This document shows positions 8,129-16,334 of a DNA stretch of 64,000 bases, in pieces. The stretch spans positions 62,001-126,000 of the forward strand of contig NZ_BBYG01000017.1 in NCBI RefSeq assembly GCF_001184025.1, written 5' to 3'. The DNA is from Streptomyces maremycinicus (GTDB taxonomy: Bacteria > Actinomycetota > Actinomycetes > Streptomycetales > Streptomycetaceae). Position 1 is the first letter of the stretch; each line of letters begins with the position of its first letter. Position numbers and translations under genes: made by a program. A model generated the notes under the pieces. That model was not told the DNA's origin, ran no database searches, and saw only the letters and a program-made list of their open reading frames with translations.

Positions 8129-8796
8129 AGTGTTCCGATCCAGTTGGTGAGGAGCTGGGCTCCGGCGTCGCCGGACTTCTCGGGGTGGAACTGCGTGGCC
8201 CACAGGGCGCCGTTCTCCACGGCGGCCACGAACGGCTTGCCGTGGGTCGACCAGGTCACCTTCGGCGCCCGCAGCAGCGGGTTGTGCACGTCGAGGGACC
8301 AGTCGTGGACGGCGTAGGAGTGCACGAAGTAGAAGCGCGCGTCCGCGTCCAGCCCGGCGAACAGCTCGGAGTCGGCGGGCGCGTCGACGGTGTTCCAGCC
8401 CATGTGGGGCACGATCTCGGCCTGGAGCGGCTCGACCGCGCCGGGCCACTCGTCGAGGCCCTCGGTCTCCACGCCGTGCTCGATGCCCCGGGCGAACAGG
8501 ATCTGCATGCCGACGCAGATGCCCATCACCGGGCGCCCGCCGGAGAGCCTGCGGCCGATGATCCAGTCGCCGCGGGCCTCCTTCAGGCCGCGCATGCAGG
8601 CGGCGAAGGCGCCGACGCCCGGCACCAGCAGCCCGTCGGCGTTCATCGCCTTGTCGAAGTCACGGGTGATCTCGACGTCGGCCCCGGTGCGCGCGAGGGC
8701 GCGCTCGGCGGAGCGGACGTTGCCGAAGCCGTAGTCGAAGACGACGACCTTCTTCGGGCTCTTCGCGTTCCTGGGGTTCTTCGCGGCGGTGCTCAA
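8125..8796 (-). CDS. hisH: Imidazole glycerol phosphate synthase glutaminase subunit
   Basis: A 223-aa class I glutamine amidotransferase supplying ammonia to HisF. The triad is Cys94 in GICVGMQ, His204 and Glu206 in TQFHPEKSG. I choose the TTG start at 8796: GGAGG lies 7 bases upstream, and the TTG overlaps the stop of the preceding small gene as TTGA, the same 4-base pattern used by its neighbours. A GTG two codons upstream (8802) lies directly against the ribosome site and is less likely. Confidence 0.95.
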   Translation of the reverse strand: MSTAAKNPRNAKSPKKVVVFDYGFGNVRSAERALARTGADVEITRDFDKAMNADGLLVPGVGAFAACMRGLKEARGDWIIGRRLSGGRPVMGICVGMQILFARGIEHGVETEGLDEWPGAVEPLQAEIVPHMGWNTVDAPADSELFAGLDADARFYFVHSYAVHDWSLDVHNPLLRAPKVTWSTHGKPFVAAVENGALWATQFHPEKSGDAGAQLLTNWIGTL

Positions 8797-8957
8797 TTCC
8801 ACACCTCCAGCCGTACGACGCCGGCGACGAGGCACATCGCGGCACCGATCGAGAGCAGCACGATCAGGCTCTTCGGCATCTGCTGCTTGACGAAGGAGTA
8901 GATGCCGCCGGCCAGGAAGAGGCCGACGACGATCAGGACGGTCGACAGTCCGGTCAT
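8793..8957 (-). CDS. 54-aa two-helix membrane protein embedded in the his operon
   Basis: An ATG at 8957, four bases after the hisB stop, opens a 54-codon frame (MTGLSTVLIVVGLFLAGG...) ending at 8793. Two hydrophobic segments, about residues 3-21 and 30-49, are separated by a polar basic turn (VKQQMPK). The stop overlaps the hisH TTG start as TTGA, so translation is probably coupled. Codon use matches the neighbours. I do not recognise a family; it is a small membrane protein of unknown role, placed between hisB and hisH. Confidence 0.75.
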   Translation of the reverse strand: MTGLSTVLIVVGLFLAGGIYSFVKQQMPKSLIVLLSIGAAMCLVAGVVRLEVWN

Positions 8958-8961
8958 GGCT

Positions 8962-9555
8962 TTACAGCGCGCCCTTCGTGGAGGGAAGGATGCCCGCCGC
9001 GCGCGGGTCGCGCTCGGAGGCGTAGCGCAGGGCCCGGGCCAGGGCCTTGAACTGGCACTCCACGATGTGGTGCGCGTTGCGCCCGTAGGGCACGTGAACG
9101 TGCAGCGCGATCTGCGCCTGGGCGACGAAGGACTCCAGGATGTGCCGGGTCATCGTGGTGTCGTACTCGCCGATCATCGGCGCCATCTTCTCGGGCTCGG
9201 TGTGCACGAGGTAGGGCCGGCCGGAGAGGTCGACGGTGACCTGGGCGAGGGACTCGTCCAGCGGGACCGTGCAGTTGCCGAAGCGGTAGATGCCGACCTT
9301 GTCGCCGAGGGCCTGCTTGAAGGCGGCGCCGAGCGCGAGGGCGGTGTCCTCGATGGTGTGGTGGGAGTCGATGTGCAGGTCGCCGTCGGTCTTCACGGTC
9401 AGGTCGAACAGACCGTGCCGGCCGAGCTGGTCCAGCATGTGGTCGTAGAAACCGACGCCGGTCGACACGTCGACCTTGCCGGTGCCGTCGAGGTTGATCT
9501 CGACGAGGACCGACGTCTCCTTGGTGGTGCGTTCCACGCGTCCAACGCGGCTCAT
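8962..9555 (-). CDS. hisB: Imidazoleglycerol-phosphate dehydratase
   Basis: A 197-aa single-function HisB that dehydrates imidazole glycerol phosphate. The two manganese-binding repeats are visible: GVGFYDHMLDQLGRHG with DSHHTIED, and TRHILESF with GRNAHHIVE. It has no phosphatase domain, unlike the enterobacterial fusion. Its ATG overlaps the hisC stop (ATGA). Confidence 0.97.
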   Translation of the reverse strand: MSRVGRVERTTKETSVLVEINLDGTGKVDVSTGVGFYDHMLDQLGRHGLFDLTVKTDGDLHIDSHHTIEDTALALGAAFKQALGDKVGIYRFGNCTVPLDESLAQVTVDLSGRPYLVHTEPEKMAPMIGEYDTTMTRHILESFVAQAQIALHVHVPYGRNAHHIVECQFKALARALRYASERDPRAAGILPSTKGAL

Positions 9556-10661
9556 GCGTCCTCCTCCTTCTTCACATCACGTACCGCGTCGAGGAACGCG
9601 TCGTTCTCTTCGGGGGTTCCGGCGGTGACCCGCAGCCAGCCGGGCACGCCGTTGTCCCGGACCAGGACGCCCCGGTCGAGGATCCGCTGCCAGACCTCGT
9701 GGGCGTCCGCGAAGCGTCCGAACTGCACGAAGTTGGCGTCGGACGCCGTGACCTCGTAGCCGATCGCGAGCAGTTCGCTCACCAGCCGGTCGCGCTCCGA
9801 CTTGAGCTGCTCGACGTACTTCAGCAGCGTGTCGGTGTGCTCCAGGGCGGCCAGCGCGGTCGCCTGGGTGACGGCCGACAGATGGTACGGCAGCCGGACG
9901 AGCTGGACGGCGTCCACGACCGCCGGGTGCGCGGCGAGGTAGCCGAGGCGCAGACCGGCCGCGCCGAAGGCCTTGGACATGGTGCGCGAGACGACGAGAT
10001 TCGGCCGACCTTCGAGCAGCGGCAGCAGCGAGTCGCCGTGGCTGAACTCGATGTACGCCTCGTCCACGACGACCATCGACGGCTTGGCGCGCTGCGCGGC
10101 CTCGTACAGCGCGAGGACCGTCTCGGCCGGGACCGCGGTGCCGGTGGGGTTGTTGGGGGTGGTGATGAAGACGACGTCGGGCCGGTGCTCGGCGATGGCC
10201 CGCTCGGCGGCCGCGAGGTCGATGGTGAAGTCCGCGTTGCGGGGGCCGGAGATCCAGCCGGTGCCCGTGCCGCGGGCGATGAGCGCGTGCATCGAGTAGG
10301 ACGGCTCGAACCCGATCGCGGTACGGCCCGGTCCGCCGAAGGTCTGGAGCAGTTGCTGGAGGACCTCGTTGGAGCCGTTGGCGGCCCATACGTTCGCCGG
10401 GCCGACCGGGTGCCGTGCGGTGTCCGTCAGGTACCGCGCGAGCCGGGTGCGCAGCTCCACGGCGTCCCGGTCCGGGTAGCGGTTGAGGGTGCGGGCCGCC
10501 TCGCGCACCCGCTCCGCGATCCGCTCGACGAGCGGCTCGGGCAGCGGGTAGGGGTTCTCGTTGGTGTTCAGCCGTACGGGGACGTCCAGCTGGGGCGCGC
10601 CGTAGGGGGACTTGCCGCGCAGCTCGTCCCGTACGGGGAGATCGTCGATTCCGAAGCTCAC
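9552..10661 (-). CDS. hisC: Histidinol-phosphate aminotransferase
   Basis: A 369-aa fold type I PLP enzyme that transaminates imidazole acetol phosphate. LNTNENPYPLP (31-41), TPNNPTG (168-174), VDEAYIEF and the PLP lysine Lys230 in SRTMSKAFG are present. The GTG start at 10661 overlaps the hisD stop. Length and motifs are normal for the family. Confidence 0.97.
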   Translation of the reverse strand: MSFGIDDLPVRDELRGKSPYGAPQLDVPVRLNTNENPYPLPEPLVERIAERVREAARTLNRYPDRDAVELRTRLARYLTDTARHPVGPANVWAANGSNEVLQQLLQTFGGPGRTAIGFEPSYSMHALIARGTGTGWISGPRNADFTIDLAAAERAIAEHRPDVVFITTPNNPTGTAVPAETVLALYEAAQRAKPSMVVVDEAYIEFSHGDSLLPLLEGRPNLVVSRTMSKAFGAAGLRLGYLAAHPAVVDAVQLVRLPYHLSAVTQATALAALEHTDTLLKYVEQLKSERDRLVSELLAIGYEVTASDANFVQFGRFADAHEVWQRILDRGVLVRDNGVPGWLRVTAGTPEENDAFLDAVRDVKKEEDA

Positions 10662-11983
10662 TTGCTCGCCGGTACCTTCCAGTCGAACCGCGCCTTGATC
10701 GCCGCGCCGTGCGCGGGCAGGTCCTCCGCCTCCGCCAGCGTCACCACGTGGTGGGCGACCTCGGCCAGCGCCTCCCGGGTGTAGTCCACGATGTGGATGC
10801 CCCGCAGGAAGGACTGCACGGACAGCCCGGAGGAGTGGCAGGCGCAGCCGCCCGTCGGCAGCACGTGGTTGGACCCCGCCGCGTAGTCGCCCAGGGAGAC
10901 CGGCGCCCAGGGGCCGACGAAGATCGCGCCCGCGTTCCGTACCCGGTCGGCGACGGCGGCGGCGTCGGCCGTCTGGATCTCCAGGTGTTCGGCGCCGTAG
11001 GCGTCGACCACCCGCAGGCCCTCGTCGACGCCGTCGACCAGGACGATCGCCGACTGCCGGCCGGACAGCGCCGGGACGATCCGGTCCTCGACGTGCCGGG
11101 TGGCCGCTACCTGCGGCTCCAGCTCCTTGGCGACCGCGTCCGCCAGCTCGACGGAGTCGGTGACCAGGACGGCGGCCGCCAGCGGGTCGTGCTCGGCCTG
11201 GCTGATCAGGTCGGCGGCGACGTGCACCGGGTCGGCGCTCTCGTCGGCGAGGATCGCGATCTCGGTCGGGCCGGCCTCGGCGTCGATGCCGATCTTGCCC
11301 GCGAAGTAGCGCTTGGCGGCGGCGACCCAGATGTTGCCGGGGCCGGTGACCATGTTGGCGGGCGGGCAGGACTCGGTGCCGTGCGCGAACATCGCGACGG
11401 CGGTCGCGCCGCCGGCCGCGTAGACCTCGTCGACGCCCAGCAGCGCGCAGGCGGCGAGGATCGTCGGGTGCGGCAGGCCGTCGAACTCGGCCTGCGCCGG
11501 GGAGGCGAGCGCGATGGACTCGACGCCGGCCTCCTGGGCGGGCACCACGTTCATGATCACGGACGACGGGTAGACGGAGCGGCCGCCGGGCGCGTACAGC
11601 CCGACCCGGTCGACCGGTACCCACTTCTCGGTCACCGACCCGCCGGGCACGACCTGGGTCCTGTGGGTCGTACGGCGCTGCTCGCGGTGGACGAGACGGG
11701 CGCGGCGGATGGACTCCTCCAGGGCCGCGCGCACGGCCGGGTCGAGCCCCTCGAGCGCGTCGGCGATCGCCCGCGCCGGCACGCGTACGGACTCCAGCCG
11801 GACGCCGTCGAACTTCTCGGCGAAGTCGATCAGCGCCGCGTCGCCCCGATGATGCACGGCCTCGCAAATCGGACGCACCTTCTCGAGGGCGGCCGAGACG
11901 TCGAAGTCGGCTCGGGGCAGCAGGTCGCGCAGGGCGGGTCCCTCGGGGAGGGCGTCGCCGCGCAGATCGATTCGGGAGATCAC
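10658..11983 (-). CDS. hisD: Histidinol dehydrogenase
   Basis: A 441-aa zinc enzyme performing the last two oxidations to histidine with NAD. Family segments include GLYAPGGRSVYPSSV, MVTGPGNIWV, SQAEHDP and GGCACHSSGLSVQ. The GTG start at 11983 (VISRIDLRGDALPEGPALR) fits the family N-terminus. It is the first gene of the his operon, so its promoter should lie in 11984-12150. No histidine-rich leader peptide is visible there. Confidence 0.97.
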   Translation of the reverse strand: MISRIDLRGDALPEGPALRDLLPRADFDVSAALEKVRPICEAVHHRGDAALIDFAEKFDGVRLESVRVPARAIADALEGLDPAVRAALEESIRRARLVHREQRRTTHRTQVVPGGSVTEKWVPVDRVGLYAPGGRSVYPSSVIMNVVPAQEAGVESIALASPAQAEFDGLPHPTILAACALLGVDEVYAAGGATAVAMFAHGTESCPPANMVTGPGNIWVAAAKRYFAGKIGIDAEAGPTEIAILADESADPVHVAADLISQAEHDPLAAAVLVTDSVELADAVAKELEPQVAATRHVEDRIVPALSGRQSAIVLVDGVDEGLRVVDAYGAEHLEIQTADAAAVADRVRNAGAIFVGPWAPVSLGDYAAGSNHVLPTGGCACHSSGLSVQSFLRGIHIVDYTREALAEVAHHVVTLAEAEDLPAHGAAIKARFDWKVPASK

Positions 11984-12024
11984 GCCGTCAATTCTCTCAG
12001 ACCGGGATCGGGCGTCGTCCGCGC

Positions 12025-12041
12025 GTATCAATGGCTGATAC
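12025..12041. promoter_or_regulatory. Dyad GTATCA-N5-TGATAC between hisD and the divergent gene
   Basis: A perfect 6-bp inverted repeat with a 5-base spacer lies about 42 bases upstream of hisD and 110 bases upstream of the plus-strand gene. Its place between two divergent starts is what an operator would have. Function is not shown. Confidence 0.35.
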
Positions 12042-12150
12042 AGAACCTGGCCGGAATCCGGAAGATCGGCTTCGGGTCTGGCGTCCGGGGGTCGCCCACC
12101 GGGCATGAACAGCCGTGCGAAAACCGTGAGTGACGAAGGGGGTGGCGCGT

Positions 12151-13740
12151 GTGACCGAGGGGGTGGGCCTGCGCGCGGGAGGCGATCCCGGGGATCTGCC
12201 GGACGACCTGAGCGCCGCCGAGGCAGGCATGTGGCAGGCCTTCCGCAACGGCAGCGTGTACGACCTGAGCAGCGGGGACACCGTCGTCGACGACCCGCAC
12301 GGCGGGCATCCGTGGGGCGGGTCGCGGACCGTGCGGGCGCGGATCGTCGCCTGGCTGCTGCTGGACGGACCGCCCGCGCTGGCCGGCCGGGTCGCCTCGC
12401 TGAAACTGGTGGGCGTGCAGATCAGCGGCACCCTGGACCTCGCCGGCGGCACGGTGGTGCCGTACCTGGAGATGAAGCGCTGCCGGTTCGAGCGGGAGGT
12501 GCTGCTGCCGGAGGCGCGGTTCACCACCGTGCGGATGGTGGACTGCTCGGTGCCCCGGCTGGAGGCGGCCAGGGTGCACACCGAGGGCGATCTGCACCTG
12601 CCCCGCTGCCGCTTCCACAACGGCGTCCGGCTCACCGACGCGCACATCGGCACGGACCTGCTGCTCAACCAGGCGATCGTCTACCGCGACCGCAGCGGCC
12701 GCTCGATCGCCGCCGACGGCCTGACGGTCGGGCAGGACCTCCAGGCCGAGCTGCTCGAATCGCAGGGCGAACTGAGCCTGCGCAGCGCCAAGATCGGCGT
12801 GTCGCTGAGCCTGCGCGGGGCGCGGCTGGCGAACCCCTGCACGCGGCTCGCCCTGAACGCGCCCCAGCTGACGGTGGAGCGCTCGCTGTACCTGACCCCG
12901 GCCGGTGTCGGCGGGCAGGCGCTGAGCGGCACCACACCCGCGCGCGGGACCCGCATCCAGCGCTTCGAGTGCCGGGGCGGGGTGCGGCTGGACGACGGGC
13001 GGTTCGGGGACGCCGTGGACCTGGAGCGGGCCCGGTTCGTGTTCTCGGAGGACCAGGAGCTGTCGCTGCGCCGGGTCCAGACGCCCGAGCTGCGCTTCCT
13101 CGGGGAGCGGCCGCCGCGCGGCAAGGTGGTGCTGTCGGGTGCGCGGGTGATCAACCTGGTGGACCGGGCGAGCGCGTGGCCGGGCCCCGGCCGGGTGCAC
13201 ATGGGCGGCTTCGCGTACGAGAACCTGGTGCCGCAGGGCCCGTTCCCGCTGGCCGAGCGGCTGCGCTGGGTGGCCGCGGCGACCGCCGAGTACGCCCCGG
13301 AGCCGTACGAGCGGCTGGCCACCGTGCTGCGGGCCGGCGGGGAGGACGAGGACGCCCGCGAGGTGCTGCTGGCCAAGCAGCGGCGCCGCCGCGAGACCCT
13401 GCCGCCGGCCGCGAAGCTCTGGGGCTACGTCCAGGACTGGACGGTCGCCTACGGGTACCGGCCGGGCCGCGCGGCGGTGTGGATGGCGGTGCTGTGGGCG
13501 GCGAGCTCGCTGGCCTTCGCGCACGCCGCGCATCCGCCCGTCGACCGCGACGGGCACCCGCCCTGGAATCCCGCCCTCTTCGCCCTCGACCTGCTGCTGC
13601 CGGTGATCGACCTCGGCCAGGTCGGCGAGTGGCAGCTGCGCGGCGGCTGGCAGTGGCTGTCGTCGGCGCTGATCCTGCTGGGCTGGATCCTCGCGACGAC
13701 GGTGGCGGCGGGGGCCACGCGACTGCTGCGCCGGGGGTGA
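12151..13740 (+). CDS. Membrane-anchored protein with a beta-helix-like N-terminal region
   Basis: A 529-aa protein. Residues about 60-340 consist of degenerate repeats of the kind LxLxGARL..., RFEREVLLPEARF, LRSAKIGVSLSLRGARL, which suggests a right-handed beta-helix related to pentapeptide-repeat folds. The C-terminal part has a basic helical region (LLAKQRRRRETLP) and two membrane segments (WMAVLWAASSLAFAHA; SSALILLGWILATTVAAGA). Homologues in Streptomyces are often labelled membrane-associated oxidoreductase, but I see no cofactor motif. GTG 12151 has GAAGGGGG upstream; GTG 12130 is the longer alternative. Confidence 0.8.
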   Translation: MTEGVGLRAGGDPGDLPDDLSAAEAGMWQAFRNGSVYDLSSGDTVVDDPHGGHPWGGSRTVRARIVAWLLLDGPPALAGRVASLKLVGVQISGTLDLAGGTVVPYLEMKRCRFEREVLLPEARFTTVRMVDCSVPRLEAARVHTEGDLHLPRCRFHNGVRLTDAHIGTDLLLNQAIVYRDRSGRSIAADGLTVGQDLQAELLESQGELSLRSAKIGVSLSLRGARLANPCTRLALNAPQLTVERSLYLTPAGVGGQALSGTTPARGTRIQRFECRGGVRLDDGRFGDAVDLERARFVFSEDQELSLRRVQTPELRFLGERPPRGKVVLSGARVINLVDRASAWPGPGRVHMGGFAYENLVPQGPFPLAERLRWVAAATAEYAPEPYERLATVLRAGGEDEDAREVLLAKQRRRRETLPPAAKLWGYVQDWTVAYGYRPGRAAVWMAVLWAASSLAFAHAAHPPVDRDGHPPWNPALFALDLLLPVIDLGQVGEWQLRGGWQWLSSALILLGWILATTVAAGATRLLRRG

Positions 13741-13869
13741 CCGCAGGCGCCCCGCGGGCTCACGGACAGTTGTCGCGCGGTCACCTTTTACCGCCCCTTG
13801 ACCGGGTGACGTACAACTTTCGTGAAGGTCTTCGAACCCTCTGGCGCAATCTGAACCCGCGGCTTTTCA

Positions 13870-14916
13870 ATGGGCCACACCATGGCTCTGCTGCCCCCGT
13901 TCATCCGCGCCTCCCGGGCCTCCCGGACGGCGCGGAACGCCGCCGCCCCCCACAGCGCCGCCGGGCTCCCCGCCGACGACGAGGTGCTCCTCGACGTGCC
14001 CGACGACCGGCTCGGTCCCGCCCTGGTCGCCGCCGGTCTGGGCGCCTACGCGCCCGCGGCCCGGCTCATGGCCCACACCCGGGAGCAGGCCGAGTGGGAG
14101 TACCGCGACCGGTACGTCACCCGGCTGGCGTCCTTCGCGCACTCCCGTCCGGAGTGGTTCGACGAGTGGCGGGCCGCCGCCCCGCGCGATCCGGACGTGC
14201 TGCTCGTCGCCGCCCAGCTCGCGGTGGAGCGGGCCTGGCGCTCACCGGCCCGGGCGGAGCTGCTGCGTGAGGTGAGCCCGCTGATCACGGCCGCCGGGCA
14301 GAGCGACGTCCGCGACCCGGTGCCGTGGCGGATCGCCCTGGACCACGCGCGCGGCACCCGGGCCGGACACAAGTACTTCGGCGAACTGTGGTCGGCCGCG
14401 GTCCGCCGCGCCCCCCACCACTACGGCTGCCATGTCGCCGCCAAGCGCTATCTGGCCGAGTCGTGGCACGGCTCCCACCGGGAGTGCTTCGACTTCGCCG
14501 ACCGCGCCGCGCAGGACGCCCCGGCCGGCTCCCTCGTCCAGGCGCTGCCGGCGCGGGCCGCCTTCGCGTACCTCACCGACGGCTGCGGGCCCGAGGTGCC
14601 GCGTGAGCGACTGGACGCGGCGGCCGACCGCGCCATCGCGCTCTCCGCCCGTTTCCCGTCCGTCGACCCGTGGCCGGCCGAGATCCGCAACGTGCTGACG
14701 TACGTCCTGGTCCGCCTGGACCGCCACGACGACGCCCTCGCGCAACTGCGGCTGATCGGCCCGTACGCCACCTCGTTCCCCTGGGACCGGGTGTCGGACG
14801 ATCCCCTCGGCCACTTCCTCGCGGTGCGCGAGGAAGTGCGTTCGGGGCCCTCCGAGCGACCCCCCTGGCGTCCAGGGACCGGGCACGGCGGACGAGCCCA
14901 CTCCGCGGACCACTAG
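13870..14916 (+). CDS. Helical protein of unknown function
   Basis: A 348-aa soluble protein, mostly alpha-helical, with several WF/WR and Ala-rich helix pairs (SRPEWFDEWRAAAPRDPDVLLVAAQLAVERAW) that resemble TPR-like packing, though no clean repeat is seen. There is no signal peptide or membrane segment. ATG 13870 is used; an in-frame ATG at 13882 is an alternative. It ends 11 bases before the LON-domain gene, so the two and ybaK likely form one unit. I do not recognise its function. Confidence 0.75.
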   Translation: MGHTMALLPPFIRASRASRTARNAAAPHSAAGLPADDEVLLDVPDDRLGPALVAAGLGAYAPAARLMAHTREQAEWEYRDRYVTRLASFAHSRPEWFDEWRAAAPRDPDVLLVAAQLAVERAWRSPARAELLREVSPLITAAGQSDVRDPVPWRIALDHARGTRAGHKYFGELWSAAVRRAPHHYGCHVAAKRYLAESWHGSHRECFDFADRAAQDAPAGSLVQALPARAAFAYLTDGCGPEVPRERLDAAADRAIALSARFPSVDPWPAEIRNVLTYVLVRLDRHDDALAQLRLIGPYATSFPWDRVSDDPLGHFLAVREEVRSGPSERPPWRPGTGHGGRAHSADH

Positions 14917-14927
14917 GCTTCTGCGTC

Positions 14928-15668
14928 GTGACCACCGTCCGTCTGCCGCTCTTCCCTCTGAACTCGGCGTTGTTCCCGGGGCTCGTGCTCCCGCTCAACG
15001 TCTTCGAGGAGCGCTATCGCGCCATGATGCGCGACCTGTTGAAGACCCCCGAGGACGAATCGCGCCGGTTCGCCGTCGTGGCCATCCGCGACGGCCACGA
15101 GGTGGCCCCCAGCTCCCCCGGCCTGCCCGACCAGACCGCGCTGCCCGAGCGCGGACCGGCGGCCGGCTTCGGCGAGAGCCCGCTCGCGGCGTTCCACGAC
15201 GTCGGCTGCGTGGCCGACGCGGCGACGATCCGCGAGCGCGCCGACGGCACCTTCGAGGTGCTGGCGACGGGCACGACCCGCGTCAAGCTGCTGTCGGTGG
15301 ACGCGTCGGGCCCGTTCCTGACCGCCGAGCTCCAGGAACTGCCCGAGGACCCGGGCGACGAGGCGGGTGCCCTCGCGGAGGGCGTACTGCGCGCGTTCCG
15401 CCAGTACCAGAAGCGCCTGGCGGGTGCCCGGGAGCGTTCACTGGCCACCGGCGCGGATCTGCCGGACGACCCGTCCGTGGTGTCGTACCTGGTGGCCGCG
15501 GCGATGATGCTGGACACCCCGACCAAGCAGCGCCTGCTCCAGGCCCCCGACACGGCCTCCCGCCTGCGGGACGAGCTGAAGCTGCTGCGCGCGGAGACGG
15601 CGATCATCCGCAGCCTGCCCTCGCTGCCCGCGTCCGACCTGACGCGCGGCCCGACGAGTCTCAACTGA
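14928..15668 (+). CDS. LON substrate-binding domain protein
   Basis: A 246-aa protein made of the N-terminal (substrate-binding) domain of Lon alone: LPLFPLNSALFPGLVLPLNVFEERYRAM at the start, then VGCVADAATIRERADGTFEVLATGTTRVKLL. It lacks the AAA+ and protease domains. Such proteins are common in actinobacteria and of unknown role. GTG 14928 follows the previous stop by 11 bases, with AGG upstream, suggesting translational coupling. Confidence 0.9.
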   Translation: MTTVRLPLFPLNSALFPGLVLPLNVFEERYRAMMRDLLKTPEDESRRFAVVAIRDGHEVAPSSPGLPDQTALPERGPAAGFGESPLAAFHDVGCVADAATIRERADGTFEVLATGTTRVKLLSVDASGPFLTAELQELPEDPGDEAGALAEGVLRAFRQYQKRLAGARERSLATGADLPDDPSVVSYLVAAAMMLDTPTKQRLLQAPDTASRLRDELKLLRAETAIIRSLPSLPASDLTRGPTSLN

Positions 15669-15676
15669 AGGCCCGC

Positions 15677-16177
15677 ATGGCGAAGAAGCCGAAGAAACAG
15701 CAGTCCGCGGGCACGCCCGCGACAGTCGCCCTGACGGCGGCGGGCGTGGACTTCACGGTCCACGCCTACGACCACGACCCGAACCACCCGTCCTACGGCG
15801 AGGAAGCGGCCGAGGCGATGGGCGTCTCCCCCGACCGGGTCTTCAAGACCCTGGTCGCGGACGTGGACGGCACCCTGACGGTGGCCGTGGTCCCGGTGGC
15901 CGGCTCGCTGGACCTGAAGGCCCTGGCGTCGGCGGTGGGCGGAAAGCGGGCGGCGATGGCCGACCCGGCCCTGGCGGAACGCACCACGGGCTATGTCCGG
16001 GGCGGCATCTCCCCCCTGGGCCAGCGCAAGAAGCTCCGCACGGTCCTGGACGCCTCGGCGACGACCCACCCCACGATCTGCGTCTCGGCGGGCCGCAGAG
16101 GCCTGGAGGTGGAACTCACCCCGACGGACCTGGCCGACCTCACAACGGCGACCCTGTCCCCTATCGCCCGCCCCTGA
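15677..16177 (+). CDS. YbaK/EbsC-type Cys-tRNA(Pro) deacylase
   Basis: A 166-aa YbaK-family aminoacyl-tRNA editing protein, expected to remove cysteine mischarged on tRNA-Pro. HPSYGEEAAEAMGV, VFKTLVADVDGTLTVAVVPV (with the conserved lysine of the FKTL segment), and TTGYVRGGISPLGQRKKL are family hallmarks. It begins 8 bases after the LON-domain gene with GAAGG upstream. Convergent with the DUF2567 gene. Confidence 0.92.
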   Translation: MAKKPKKQQSAGTPATVALTAAGVDFTVHAYDHDPNHPSYGEEAAEAMGVSPDRVFKTLVADVDGTLTVAVVPVAGSLDLKALASAVGGKRAAMADPALAERTTGYVRGGISPLGQRKKLRTVLDASATTHPTICVSAGRRGLEVELTPTDLADLTTATLSPIARP

Positions 16178-16178
16178 A

Positions 16179-16247
16179 CAGCCCGCCCGGCGCTCGAGGA
16201 CAAGGCCCGTACAAACAGCCCGTCCGGCGCTCGAGGACGCGGCCCGT
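16179..16247. repeat. Two tandem 32-base copies of a Streptomyces-type intergenic repeat
   Basis: Copies at 16179-16210 and 16216-16247 match at 29 of 32 bases, with a period of 37. The core is CAGCCCG-(C/T)-CCGGCGCTCGAGGAC. They are followed by a GGCCC-N5-GGGCC hairpin (16241-16255). From memory, similar elements occur in many Streptomyces intergenic regions; that cannot be checked here. Confidence 0.7.
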
Positions 16248-16273
16248 TCAGGGCCGACAAGGGGTCTGGGGGT

Positions 16274-16292
16274 CTGGGGGCGCTGCCCCCAG
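16274..16292. terminator. Hairpin CTGGGGGC-GCT-GCCCCCAG between convergent genes
   Basis: A perfect 8-bp GC stem with a three-base loop lies at the end of the intergenic repeat, between convergent ybaK-like and DUF2567 genes. It probably ends transcription in both directions. Confidence 0.7.
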
Positions 16293-16334
16293 GGTCGGGA
16301 CGGGAAGGGGCGGCGGGGGCGAGGAAACCCGCCC

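Noticed and set aside
11984..12150. Histidine attenuator or leader peptide before hisD
   Set aside because: No run of His codons and no alternative hairpins were seen.
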